Positions 57,570 to 64,000 of a stretch of 64,000 bases of DNA are shown one piece after another. Position numbers and translations under genes: made by a program. The notes beneath the pieces are model-generated. The model saw only the letters and a program-made list of their open reading frames with translations. It had not been told where the DNA came from and searched no databases. Positions within the stretch are counted from its first letter, which is position 1, and each line of letters begins with the position of its first letter. Source of the DNA: a virus; the IMG/VR virus record IMGVR_UViG_3300030012_004221, positions 1 to 64,000 of that record; one strand, written 5' to 3'.

Positions 57570-58285
57570 TAATTAATTTTCCCCCTTCTATTTGATGATG
57601 GTTTTGATATAACATTATTACTTGGTCTAGAATAATTATTACTAGGTTTTGAATAATTATTATTTGGTCTAGAGTAGTTATTATTAGGTTTAATTATAAT
57701 ATTGTTACTTGGTTGCCAATTATTATTAGGTTTAACTCTAATATTGTTGTTATTATTACTATTACTAGGTTTATAATTAGCAATAAAATTATCAACAACA
57801 GGCTTATCTATATTAACTCTTGGTTTATTTCTATTAACTCTTAAAGTATTAGATATAGATGTTAAACTACCCCTTCTACTAGCATTATAAATTACATTAT
57901 AACTCTGATTATTAAATGGGCCATTATACCAACTATATATTGGATTTTGGTAATGTGAATAACTCCAATGATTCCAACTATACCACCCATATGGTCTTGG
58001 ATAGTACCAATACCAATATCTATGATGTCTAACCCAATCAGGATGATACCAATTGTACCAATCGTAACTACTACCCCAATACCAACTATGATTTCTAAAG
58101 AATCTAGGTTTAAAATCTAATGTAATAGTATTAAATTCTAATTTTGTAAATATATTTACTGAGTCACCTTTAATTTCATCAAGATAAACTATTTCTGTTT
58201 CACAGCATTTATCTACAGGCACTTGTTGATAAGTCCCACAGCTAAATAATAATACTGCTACAATACTAATTATAAATTTATTCAT
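57569..58285 (-). CDS. Lipoprotein rich in Tyr/Trp and Asn repeats
   Basis: 238 residues. MNKFIISIVAVLLFSCGTYQ is a lipoprotein signal with an FSC lipobox. Residues 60-130 are exceptionally rich in Trp, Tyr and His (YDWYNWYHPDWVRHHRYWYW). The C-terminal 70 are Asn/Ser/Pro repeats of the NNYSRPS type. KGDSVNIFTKLEFNTI matches a segment of the lipoprotein at 41776-42417. An adhesive or surface-blocking role in the outer membrane is conceivable. Confidence 0.72.
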   Translation of the reverse strand: MNKFIISIVAVLLFSCGTYQQVPVDKCCETEIVYLDEIKGDSVNIFTKLEFNTITLDFKPRFFRNHSWYWGSSYDWYNWYHPDWVRHHRYWYWYYPRPYGWYSWNHWSYSHYQNPIYSWYNGPFNNQSYNVIYNASRRGSLTSISNTLRVNRNKPRVNIDKPVVDNFIANYKPSNSNNNNNIRVKPNNNWQPSNNIIIKPNNNYSRPNNNYSKPSNNYSRPSNNVISKPSSNRRGKIN

Positions 58286-58293
58286 ATGTTTGG

Positions 58294-58303
58294 TTATAAA
58301 TAT
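58294..58303 (-). promoter_or_regulatory. Late-type element ATATTTATAA
   Basis: Minus strand AAATATTTATAACCAAAC, 8 nt before ATG 58285 of the Tyr/Trp-rich lipoprotein. Confidence 0.48.
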
Positions 58304-59041
58304 TTAAGTAGGTGTTTGAACACCACGTTTACTAACAACCCCAGCTGAGACTTTATTTGCAAATTTAATTGCATTTGGAACTGATTTTGCTGTTGCGTAT
58401 GATAATGCGAATGCAGCTGTAAATGTATCCCCAGCTCCACTAACATCAATTGTTTCTTGAGGTTGGGGAGAAGGATAAATTTTACCTTGATACATTGATC
58501 CCTTAGAACCTAAAGTAATAATAACTTTTTCATCATCTAATTGTTTATTATTCATCCATTCTCCTTCATTTAATTTCACAAAAGTAAAATCTTTAATAAT
58601 ATCATTAGTGAGTTTTCTTTTACTATCTAATATTGACAGTTTTGATTTATACGCAATTATTTGTAAAGCATAATCTGATAAGTATCCTTTATTGTAGTCA
58701 CTTACGACTACTAAATCAGCATCCTGTATAAAATGTTCATAATTTTCAGACCATACAAATGACTCAATTTTATCATCACCCTCATCAACTCTTAAAAACA
58801 TATGGTTTGTTTTTTTCTCAACATACCTAGTTTTAGTTACTTGAGATAAATTACTAAAATGTAATATTTTAGATGTTGGTTCTAATGCCTTAATATTAGC
58901 AACTGTATTACCTGACATACCAGCGTTTTGCTTTGTATACATTGGTTGTAATATTGGTACTGGTGCTTCAGGTGATAACCTATTTATTTTACAGTATATA
59001 AACTTATCTATACACGTTTCTCCTATAACTACTACTTTCAT
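58304..59041 (-). CDS. PfkB-family kinase, HldE N-domain-like
   Basis: 245 residues, shorter than free HldE kinase domains (about 310). MKVVVIGETCIDKFIYCKIN, then RLSPEAPVPILQPMYTKQNA with the S-P-E-A-P-V-P signature of D-beta-D-heptose-7-phosphate kinases, ADLVVVSDYNKGYL and the catalytic IDVSGAGDTFTAAFALSYA. With the adenylyltransferase at 43403 the phage carries both HldE activities as separate genes, which would yield ADP-heptose. The sugar is inferred; other PfkB substrates remain possible. Confidence 0.85.
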   Translation of the reverse strand: MKVVVIGETCIDKFIYCKINRLSPEAPVPILQPMYTKQNAGMSGNTVANIKALEPTSKILHFSNLSQVTKTRYVEKKTNHMFLRVDEGDDKIESFVWSENYEHFIQDADLVVVSDYNKGYLSDYALQIIAYKSKLSILDSKRKLTNDIIKDFTFVKLNEGEWMNNKQLDDEKVIITLGSKGSMYQGKIYPSPQPQETIDVSGAGDTFTAAFALSYATAKSVPNAIKFANKVSAGVVSKRGVQTPT

Positions 59042-59238
59042 GCTATATAATCACTCATTAATGGTTTTCTCTTAAGACGTTCTTTTTCAATTTGAGCATC
59101 TAATGTTATTAAAGAACACATTCTTTTTAATGTTTCAGGATGATATTGAGCCATTTCAATTAATACTTCATCTTCAAAAGTATTAAAATATTCCATAAAT
59201 GTTGGGGCTCTAAATGTTAGTTTTATTTTATCATCCAT
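59038..59238 (-). CDS. Small protein of unknown function
   Basis: 66 residues, MDDKIKLTFRAPTFMEYFNT, then a helical end (MCSLITLDAQIEKERLKRKP). Overlaps both neighbours (ATGA downstream, ATGGATGA upstream). Not recognised. Confidence 0.62.
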   Translation of the reverse strand: MDDKIKLTFRAPTFMEYFNTFEDEVLIEMAQYHPETLKRMCSLITLDAQIEKERLKRKPLMSDYIA

Positions 59239-59353
59239 ATATTCTAGTTGGTTGTTTCTTTTTTTTATTAATTTTAATACTACCTTTTTGAATCATCATT
59301 CTTCTCCACTCCATAAATTGAGTGTAATTTGATTTGTGTGAATTTTTACTCAT
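59231..59353 (-). CDS. 40-aa basic mini-protein
   Basis: ATG 59351-59353 to TGA 59231-59233. MSKNSHKSNYTQFMEWRRMM, then a Lys-rich end (SIKINKKKKQPTRIYG). Coupled to the next gene by an 8-nt overlap. Function unknown. Confidence 0.58.
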   Translation of the reverse strand: MSKNSHKSNYTQFMEWRRMMIQKGSIKINKKKKQPTRIYG

Positions 59354-59356
59354 AAC

Positions 59357-59488
59357 TTATCTACCTTGTCCTTTATATAATTTTTTATAATTTTTACTTC
59401 TTTTTAATTTACTTGTTTTACTTTTTGCATGAACCCCAGGTCTTTTTTTCTTTGTTGTGCCTAGGTATGTGGAAACGTTTAATGCCAT
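59357..59488 (-). CDS. 43-aa basic protein (KRPGVHAKSK type)
   Basis: ATG 59486-59488 overlaps the glucosaminidase stop as TAATG; TAA at 59357-59359. MALNVSTYLGTTKKKRPGVH then AKSKTSKLKRSKNYKKLYKG. I recall the K-R-P-G-V-H-A-K-S-K-x-S-K-L-K core from other large phages of Bacteroidota, without known function. Nucleic-acid binding is likely from the charge. Confidence 0.65.
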   Translation of the reverse strand: MALNVSTYLGTTKKKRPGVHAKSKTSKLKRSKNYKKLYKGQGR

Positions 59489-60048
59489 TATTCAAATTTT
59501 TCTTTTAGGTTATTAATTTTAATTACATGCTGCAACGATGATACATATGCATCTGCTTCAGCGTATTGTTTATCTAACAATTTATATAATTGTTTTTCAG
59601 ATTTACATCTATATGCAAAGGTTGAATACCATAAAGCATAATCAGTAACTGATTCTTTCCAACTGTCATAATAAGCATGACCAAATTGAGTACCTTTAGC
59701 TAAATTTAATCTAACTCTAGCTTCTTTCATTCCAAATAAATTGTTATTTTCTTTAAATATTTTAGATTGATAATGACCAGTTTCTAAAATAGATTGTGCT
59801 AATACTATGTGGGGAAATTTAAAATTTAATTTATTAATTTCTTCAATTAATTTATCTTCACTAAATTCATTAATATCATTAACTATTAAAACAGTTTCTG
59901 TATCTGTAATGTATTTTGTTTCAGGTGCTGTAGTAAGACCTAAAAATAAGAATAAAGTAAAAAATACTAATGCTGTTTTTAAAAATACTCCTACAGTATT
60001 AATTGGTTCATATTGTAATTTGCGGTTGTTGTATGTATAATATTTCAT
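59488..60048 (-). CDS. Membrane-anchored N-acetylglucosaminidase (lysin)
   Basis: 186 residues. After a charged start, TVGVFLKTALVFFTLFLFLG is a signal anchor (about 18-40). FKFPHIVLAQSILETGHYQS then KIFKENNNLFGMKEARVRL is the diagnostic glucosaminidase (FlgJ/Bax-like, PF01832-type) core with catalytic Glu, and SVTDYALWYSTFAYRC the second conserved block. It would cleave peptidoglycan glycans. The anchor suggests export without signal cleavage, as in SAR endolysins. Confidence 0.88.
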   Translation of the reverse strand: MKYYTYNNRKLQYEPINTVGVFLKTALVFFTLFLFLGLTTAPETKYITDTETVLIVNDINEFSEDKLIEEINKLNFKFPHIVLAQSILETGHYQSKIFKENNNLFGMKEARVRLNLAKGTQFGHAYYDSWKESVTDYALWYSTFAYRCKSEKQLYKLLDKQYAEADAYVSSLQHVIKINNLKEKFE

Positions 60049-60058
60049 AATGTTAAGT

Positions 60059-60235
60059 TTAAAATTTATCTAAAAAATTGCCTTTAATAACTTTGCTTTT
60101 TAGTAAACTATTTTTTTCATCATCTTTAAGCATTTTATTGGCTAATTTTTCTAAATGCCTTGATTTAACTTTATCATAATCATTTACAATTTGATCATGT
60201 TTTCTTTTTTTTATATTTCTAGTTTTCTTTGCCAT
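60059..60235 (-). CDS. 58-aa basic mini-protein
   Basis: ATG 60233-60235 overlaps the dehydratase stop as TAATG; TAA at 60059-60061. MAKKTRNIKKRKHDQIVNDY, then a Lys/Glu helix (VKSRHLEKLANKMLKDDEKN). Function unknown. Confidence 0.6.
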   Translation of the reverse strand: MAKKTRNIKKRKHDQIVNDYDKVKSRHLEKLANKMLKDDEKNSLLKSKVIKGNFLDKF

Positions 60236-61125
60236 TATAACTCATATTCATTTTCAAAAACACTTTTTAAGTAATCTTCAATTGTCAAATTAACTTGGTT
60301 ATTTGATTTTAAAGCATACCTTTTATCATGCCCTAATCTATCAGGCGCATATTTCCATTTTACTTCTTTACCTAAGATATCACCCATTAATTGAACTAAT
60401 TCTTTATTTTGCCACCTATCTCTGGATCCAATGTGAGCTATTCCTGATGCATTATTTACTATTAGATCAAATATTTCAGTAACATTATCTTCAACCCATA
60501 TCCATTCTCTTACTGCTGTACCATCTCCATAAATTGGTATTTCAACATCAGCCTCAATACAATTCATTATAATTGGTATGAATTTTTCTGGATGTTGCAT
60601 ATCACCAAAGTTATTACAAGTACGAGTAATTAAATATGGTAAACCATAAGTTCTACCTGCTGATTTTACTAACATATCAGCTGCAGCTTTAGATGCTGAG
60701 TAGTATGAAGATGGGTTAAGCATATCTGTTGTAAGTGACTCGCCTATTAATTTATCTCCATATACTTCATCAGTTGATATTTGTACAAACTTCTTTAATG
60801 AAGGTATTTTAATTGCTATTTCTAATAAATTAAAAACCCCATCAATATTAGAATGGACAAATTGCAAACCATTAGATATTGATCTATCTACATGCGATTC
60901 AGCAGCAAAATTAACTATATAATCAACATTTGTTCCTATATCTTCTAATGTAAGATCACAAATGTCTTTTTTAATTAATTCATAAGTACAACCTTCTACT
61001 CTCCTAATGTCAGAAGCATATGTGCCCTTATCTACTATAACTGTTTTAATGTTTGGGTATTTTTCTAACATTCTAACAAATGCGGATCCTATAAACCCTA
61101 ACCCTCCTGTAACTATTATTTTCAT
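60235..61125 (-). CDS. NAD-dependent sugar-nucleotide dehydratase/epimerase (RmlB-like)
   Basis: 296 residues. MKIIVTGGLGFIGSAFVRML is the SDR NAD site (GxxGxxG). VNFAAESHVDRSISNGLQFV is the RmlB-type H-V-D-R-S block. ISTDEVYGDKLIGESLTTDM includes the T-D-E active-site triad. SYYSASKAAADMLVKSAGRT supplies Y-x-x-x-K, and YGLPYLITRTCNNFGDMQHP the N-x-[FY]G-P-x-x-x-P segment. dTDP-glucose 4,6-dehydratase is the best match. It fits with the glycosyltransferase and sugar kinase nearby. Confidence 0.9.
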   Translation of the reverse strand: MKIIVTGGLGFIGSAFVRMLEKYPNIKTVIVDKGTYASDIRRVEGCTYELIKKDICDLTLEDIGTNVDYIVNFAAESHVDRSISNGLQFVHSNIDGVFNLLEIAIKIPSLKKFVQISTDEVYGDKLIGESLTTDMLNPSSYYSASKAAADMLVKSAGRTYGLPYLITRTCNNFGDMQHPEKFIPIIMNCIEADVEIPIYGDGTAVREWIWVEDNVTEIFDLIVNNASGIAHIGSRDRWQNKELVQLMGDILGKEVKWKYAPDRLGHDKRYALKSNNQVNLTIEDYLKSVFENEYEL

Positions 61126-61748
61126 ATTCTTGATATTATGTTTAATTCGTCTTTATCATCTTCACCTAATCCTAATTCTTTAAGTCGTTGCATATGGTAA
61201 TCATCGACTTCCCATTCTACCTTACTTTGATTAGTAGGTACATGGTCTTCAATACCTTCAATTTGTTTATCTGTAAAAATATCACCAACATTTAAAAAAT
61301 AATGATTATAACATAACAATTCAATATTGTCTAATTTATAATTTTGTTTATTATTATCTTTAAAATTTAACAATAAAGGTATTTTATAATCTAATACTCT
61401 CCTTTCCCTAAACCCACATATAGCACATTTTTCTTCTAAATAACCTTCAGTAATTAACCTATATTTAATTTTGTCAGGGGTGAAAGAAGCAGCGTTTGCC
61501 CTTCCTTCTATAATATCCATTAGTGCTGGTTCTTTACCACCTGACTTTAAGAATTTAGGAATACCAACTCCTGATTGATTTTTATGTTGTTCAAATAAAT
61601 TATCATGGGTATCACTCTCATATATTTTAGCCCATTTTTTATAATGTACATAAGAACAATTCAAATATCTAGCTGCTGCTGCATTTGATCTGGTTTTAGC
61701 TATTGCTGCTAAAATTTGTTCTTTAGTAAGTGGTCTTGGTTTAGGCAT
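61122..61748 (-). CDS. HNH-like endonuclease with helix-turn-helix start
   Basis: 208 residues. MPKPRPLTKEQILAAIAKTR and SNAAAARYLNCSYVHYKKWA form a helix-turn-helix. EEKCAICGFRERRVLDYKIP, LLLNFKDNNKQNYKLDNIEL and LCYNHYFL have the zinc-cysteine pairs and N-x-x-x-N-x-x-x-L-C-x-N-H ending of HNH nucleases, but the catalytic first His seems replaced by Tyr/Lys. It may therefore be a DNA-binding remnant or a variant nuclease. Confidence 0.75.
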   Translation of the reverse strand: MPKPRPLTKEQILAAIAKTRSNAAAARYLNCSYVHYKKWAKIYESDTHDNLFEQHKNQSGVGIPKFLKSGGKEPALMDIIEGRANAASFTPDKIKYRLITEGYLEEKCAICGFRERRVLDYKIPLLLNFKDNNKQNYKLDNIELLCYNHYFLNVGDIFTDKQIEGIEDHVPTNQSKVEWEVDDYHMQRLKELGLGEDDKDELNIISRI

Positions 61749-61989
61749 CTAAATTTTTATATGAGTCAAGTTTTATTGGTTTTTGGCTTTTTTCAAAAAC
61801 TTCAACTTGATCAGGTGTCATAATATGAATATCATTCCATGTATGATCACCTTCTCCATTAACTGTACTTACAGCTTTATAAGCACCTACAGTTGAGCAA
61901 TTAACACAAACTTTGTACCCAAATTTAGTTAATCTTAATTCAGGCATAGGTTCCCCACAAGATGTACAAGGTATCATTTTCATTTCCAT
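61741..61989 (-). CDS. DksA/TraR-type zinc-finger protein
   Basis: 82 residues. MEMKMIPCTSCGEPMPELRL then TKFGYKVCVNCSTVG is a C-x-x-C-x(n)-C-x-x-C zinc ribbon of DksA/TraR type. The C-terminal half (WNDIHIMTPDQVEVF) is specific. TraR-like proteins modulate RNA polymerase, but the coiled-coil hairpin of DksA is absent, so the role is uncertain. It is the first gene after an early promoter. Confidence 0.75.
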   Translation of the reverse strand: MEMKMIPCTSCGEPMPELRLTKFGYKVCVNCSTVGAYKAVSTVNGEGDHTWNDIHIMTPDQVEVFEKSQKPIKLDSYKNLDA

Positions 61990-62040
61990 TATTTTATAAT
62001 TTAGTTTATACTTACAGTATAACTATAAACTTATACCGTA

Positions 62041-62070
62041 AATATACGAAAAATAACTAAAAAATCCAAG
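62041..62070 (-). promoter_or_regulatory. CTTGG-N16-TCGTATATTTAC promoter
   Basis: The -33 is CTTGG instead of TTTGG; spacing unchanged. AT-rich inverted repeats (TATAGTTATACTGTAAGTATA, 62013-62033 area) follow before ATG 61989. Confidence 0.72.
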
Positions 62071-62071
62071 C

Positions 62072-62479
62072 TTATTTGGTGGAAGAAGGAGATTTATATT
62101 TGATGTAACCCCAAAGGTCATCTGTGTTTTTAAGAATAAACTGTTTACCATTATGTCCCTCTAATGGGATAATTTTACCATCTGGTCCAATTCTATCATA
62201 AATATACCATAAAATTATTTTAGTTGCTTCACTACCATAAATCATAGACATATAAGTTTCAACAACTACCCAAAGTGGATCAGTTAATTTATGAGCATCA
62301 ATACCACCTATTGATGATAATTCATTTTCCATTGTATCAGCAGCTATTAATTTATTAATCATAATGCCAAATGCTTTTTCTTCATTTTGACTAACATTAT
62401 CTTTAATATTAGCTTCTGTCCCTAATATTTCTTTAAATAACTTTTGCAAGTCTTCTTTACCGTGTATACTATCTTCCAT
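62072..62479 (-). CDS. Protein of unknown function
   Basis: 135 residues, helical (LQKLFKEILGTEANIKDNVS, LWVVVETYMSMIYGSEATKI, ILWYIYDRIGPDGKIIPLEG), weakly acidic. Similar proteins occur next to small regulators in T4-like phages, function unknown to me. Confidence 0.7.
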   Translation of the reverse strand: MEDSIHGKEDLQKLFKEILGTEANIKDNVSQNEEKAFGIMINKLIAADTMENELSSIGGIDAHKLTDPLWVVVETYMSMIYGSEATKIILWYIYDRIGPDGKIIPLEGHNGKQFILKNTDDLWGYIKYKSPSSTK

Positions 62480-62480
62480 A

Positions 62481-62642
62481 TTATATTTTTTCTACACTAA
62501 ATAAACTAGTAAATGATTCTAATTTTATTTTTTTTCTCTTTGCAGCTATAATTTCTGCATCTGAATTTGATTTAGCTTCTACTATTCCTACTGTTTCTTT
62601 ATTAGGATCATTTTTGATAAAGTATTTATATTTACAACTCAT
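62481..62642 (-). CDS. 53-aa protein of unknown function
   Basis: ATG 62640-62642 to TAA 62481-62483, overlapping the preceding gene by 11 nt. MSCKYKYFIKNDPNKETVGI, VEAKSNSDAEIIAAKRKKIK, ending LFSVEKI. The E-A-x-S-x-x-x-A-E-x-x-A-A-x-R-K pattern looks like a small strand-helix-strand fold. Not recognised. Confidence 0.62.
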   Translation of the reverse strand: MSCKYKYFIKNDPNKETVGIVEAKSNSDAEIIAAKRKKIKLESFTSLFSVEKI

Positions 62643-62961
62643 ATTTTTCTATTAATTTTTTAATTTTATGACACGCCTCATATTCTTCATCTTCAATTAA
62701 TAAATGGATCATCTTCATTAGTGGCTTTTTAAATTGGGATCTATTTATTTCTACTATAACTGATAAATTAAGTACATTAAACAACTCAGCTTTTGGTAGT
62801 TTATTTTTTAGAGCATACACTATAGCTTTATATGATTCTTTTAAAACAAAATTATTAAATTTATGACTATTAGCTAGTTCAAATAGATCTTCTTGATTAT
62901 TCCAATCTATTTCAATAAATACAGCTTCTCTTTCGATTTTTTTATCTTCTTTTTCCATCTG
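62632..62961 (-). CDS. Protein of unknown function with EEYEAC helix
   Basis: 109 residues from ATG 62959-62961 (MEKEDKKIEREAVFIEIDWN). The first ATG of the frame (62980-62982) is fused to a late-type element and would leave no leader. The C-terminus (IHLLIEDEEYEACHKIKKLI) resembles the end of the protein at 38791-39207. Function unknown. Confidence 0.66.
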   Translation of the reverse strand, partial: QMEKEDKKIEREAVFIEIDWNNQEDLFELANSHKFNNFVLKESYKAIVYALKNKLPKAELFNVLNLSVIVEINRSQFKKPLMKMIHLLIEDEEYEACHKIKKLIEKYEL

Positions 62962-62981
62962 TAGTGTATTTAGGGATTCCA

Positions 62982-62991
62982 TTATAAATAT
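62982..62991 (-). promoter_or_regulatory. Late-type element ATATTTATAA
   Basis: Minus strand AAATATTTATAATGG; 20 nt before the favoured start at 62961. It decides against the upstream ATG. Confidence 0.45.
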
Positions 62992-63789
62992 TTAAAAATT
63001 TATTCCTCTGATTAACTGTCCTTTAGGTCTATGAGAATTATTTTCTAATAGCTGAGGTGCTATACCCCACTTATACATAAACATTTGTGCAGCTGGTCCT
63101 TCAGTTGCCTTAAATTTATCACCTTCTTTACCATTTTTAGTAGCTGTGCTTCCAAAATGATATAAATGAGCATTGTGGGTTCTAATAAACCCTAACCCCA
63201 TTAAATCTAATTTTAAAAAGAAATCCCAATCACATATAAATGGTGATTGATACATTGTATCAAACCCACCTGCAGCCATATAATATTTTTTATACATTGC
63301 AAACGGAAATATACCACCATCAACAGTTAATGTATCTTTTTTAATAGATTTTTCATATTCAACAAATTCACTATACTTAAATTCTTTTGGATTACTACCA
63401 AAATCCTTAACTGGGAATTTAAATATACCAGGACCTGTTGGCTCTATTTGATTTAATGTTAGTACTGTTTTTTCTTTATCTTTAAGAGTATCTAATATTA
63501 CACCATCCCAATCTTTACAAAATACATTATCATCATTTACAATAAAAATAATTTCATTACTAGCATTAATTACTCCTAAATTAAGTGCTTGTTGCATTCC
63601 CTGATTTTGGCCTAAATCAAGTACATCAATACTATCTTTATATTTATTTAATATTTCTTGACTTTCTTCTATATAGCCATCTACAGCTACAATAATTTCA
63701 TTTTCATTTGTTTGTTGTTCAATAGCTGATTTTAAACAAATATCTAAATACTCTGGGTTTCTATATGTTGGTATTATTAAACTTATCAT
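62992..63789 (-). CDS. GT2-family glycosyltransferase
   Basis: 265 residues. MISLIIPTYRNPEYLDICLK and SAIEQQTNENEIIVAVDGYI form the nucleotide-sugar-binding start. LGQNQGMQQALNLGVINASN is followed by IIFIVNDDNVFCKDWD with the D-D-x metal motif (DDN), and DGGIFPFAMYKKYYMAAGGF by FICDWDFFLKLDLMG with the E/D-D acceptor region. GT-A fold enzymes of this kind transfer sugars to glycans, lipids or proteins. It groups with the methyltransferase fragment and RmlB-like gene. Confidence 0.88.
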   Translation of the reverse strand: MISLIIPTYRNPEYLDICLKSAIEQQTNENEIIVAVDGYIEESQEILNKYKDSIDVLDLGQNQGMQQALNLGVINASNEIIFIVNDDNVFCKDWDGVILDTLKDKEKTVLTLNQIEPTGPGIFKFPVKDFGSNPKEFKYSEFVEYEKSIKKDTLTVDGGIFPFAMYKKYYMAAGGFDTMYQSPFICDWDFFLKLDLMGLGFIRTHNAHLYHFGSTATKNGKEGDKFKATEGPAAQMFMYKWGIAPQLLENNSHRPKGQLIRGINF

Positions 63790-63790
63790 A

Positions 63791-64000
63791 TTATTTTTTT
63801 ATTATGTAGGATCCTGTATGAAATCCTGATTCTGATCCTACTACACGTTTCTCTAATGAATATACTTTATCATCATAAGGATTACGTACTTCTAAAGGTA
63901 GGTTTTTTTCTATCATCCAATCTTTTACAGCTGCTGCTGCTTCAAATAAACATAAATCATCAAATATAATCATTCCACCTTTTTCAACTTTATCATATAA
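63791..64000 (-). CDS. SAM-dependent methyltransferase, TylF-like (C-terminal part only)
   Basis: The frame is open to the window edge, so about 69 codons of the C-terminus are visible. LYDKVEKGGMIIFDDLCLFE then AAAAVKDWMIEK matches the G-G-x-I-x-x-D-D metal- and SAM-binding end of TylF/macrocin-type O-methyltransferases acting on sugars. The start lies outside. Together with the glycosyltransferase it suggests decoration of a methylated glycan. Confidence 0.68.
   Translation of the reverse strand, partial: LYDKVEKGGMIIFDDLCLFEAAAAVKDWMIEKNLPLEVRNPYDDKVYSLEKRVVGSESGFHTGSYIIKK

Overview
The window is a 64-kb stretch of a low-GC, tailed-phage genome of the contractile-tail, distantly T4-like type. 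Its likely host is a marine member of the Bacteroidota, probably a flavobacterium. The phage identity rests on a gp5/gp6/gp25-like baseplate set, a gp55-like late sigma factor, a T4-type primase, an ATP-dependent DNA ligase, a UvsE-type repair nuclease and a glucosaminidase lysin. The host guess rests on repeated intergenic TTTG-N20-TATATTTA promoters (the Bacteroidota -33/-7 architecture), lipoproteins with an LFSC lipobox, and an outer-membrane protein whose signal peptide ends in NAQ. Every gene I can support lies on the minus strand, so transcription and the description below run from right to left. Stop/start overlaps (ATGA, TAATG) are the rule.

Right part (64-54 kb): a SAM methyltransferase fragment, a GT2 glycosyltransferase, an RmlB-like dehydratase and a HldE-type sugar kinase suggest glycan or nucleotide-sugar chemistry. 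Among them lie a lysin, HNH and zinc-finger proteins, a nucleotidyltransferase-like protein, a SWIM protein, an outer-membrane barrel and many small ORFs. Middle right (54-44.6 kb): small early-type genes, many of them membrane proteins, with a DNA ligase, an esterase, a zinc peptidase and two proteins with capsid-targeting-like N-termini. A 660-bp non-coding, GTAC-rich, relatively GC-rich region follows at 44.68-45.34 kb. From 44.6 to 36.5 kb come a DUF932 protein, a HldE-type adenylyltransferase, a T5orf172/GIY-YIG protein, a lipoprotein, UvsE, a RecA/RadA-like ATPase, an HD hydrolase and the late sigma factor.

From 36.5 to 17.7 kb is the baseplate and tail-fibre module, including a 2648-residue structural giant. 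A Seg-like GIY-YIG protein, primase and PD-(D/E)XK nuclease follow. From 15.5 to 1.3 kb lies a long series of acidic or lysine-rich proteins. Many begin with a short amphipathic helix ending in L-x-E, resembling T4 capsid-targeting peptides cut by the gp21 prohead protease. I interpret this as a block of capsid-internal cargo. It includes a P-loop kinase, a four-part cytidylyltransferase/metallopeptidase/HAD fusion, a histone Hc1-like basic protein, nuclease-like proteins and a 22-residue peptide with nine cysteines. A truncated FAD-dependent dehydrogenase closes the left edge.

Two control systems are visible. Thirteen minus-strand promoters share an identical 16-nt spacing between TTTGG and TCGTATATTTA, mostly in the early/replication half; two of them are built into Rho-independent terminators. 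In front of structural, cargo and some other genes is a different element, ATATTTATAA, which is the reverse complement of the T4 late box and may be read by the gp55-like factor. I found no tRNA gene, CRISPR array or insertion sequence.
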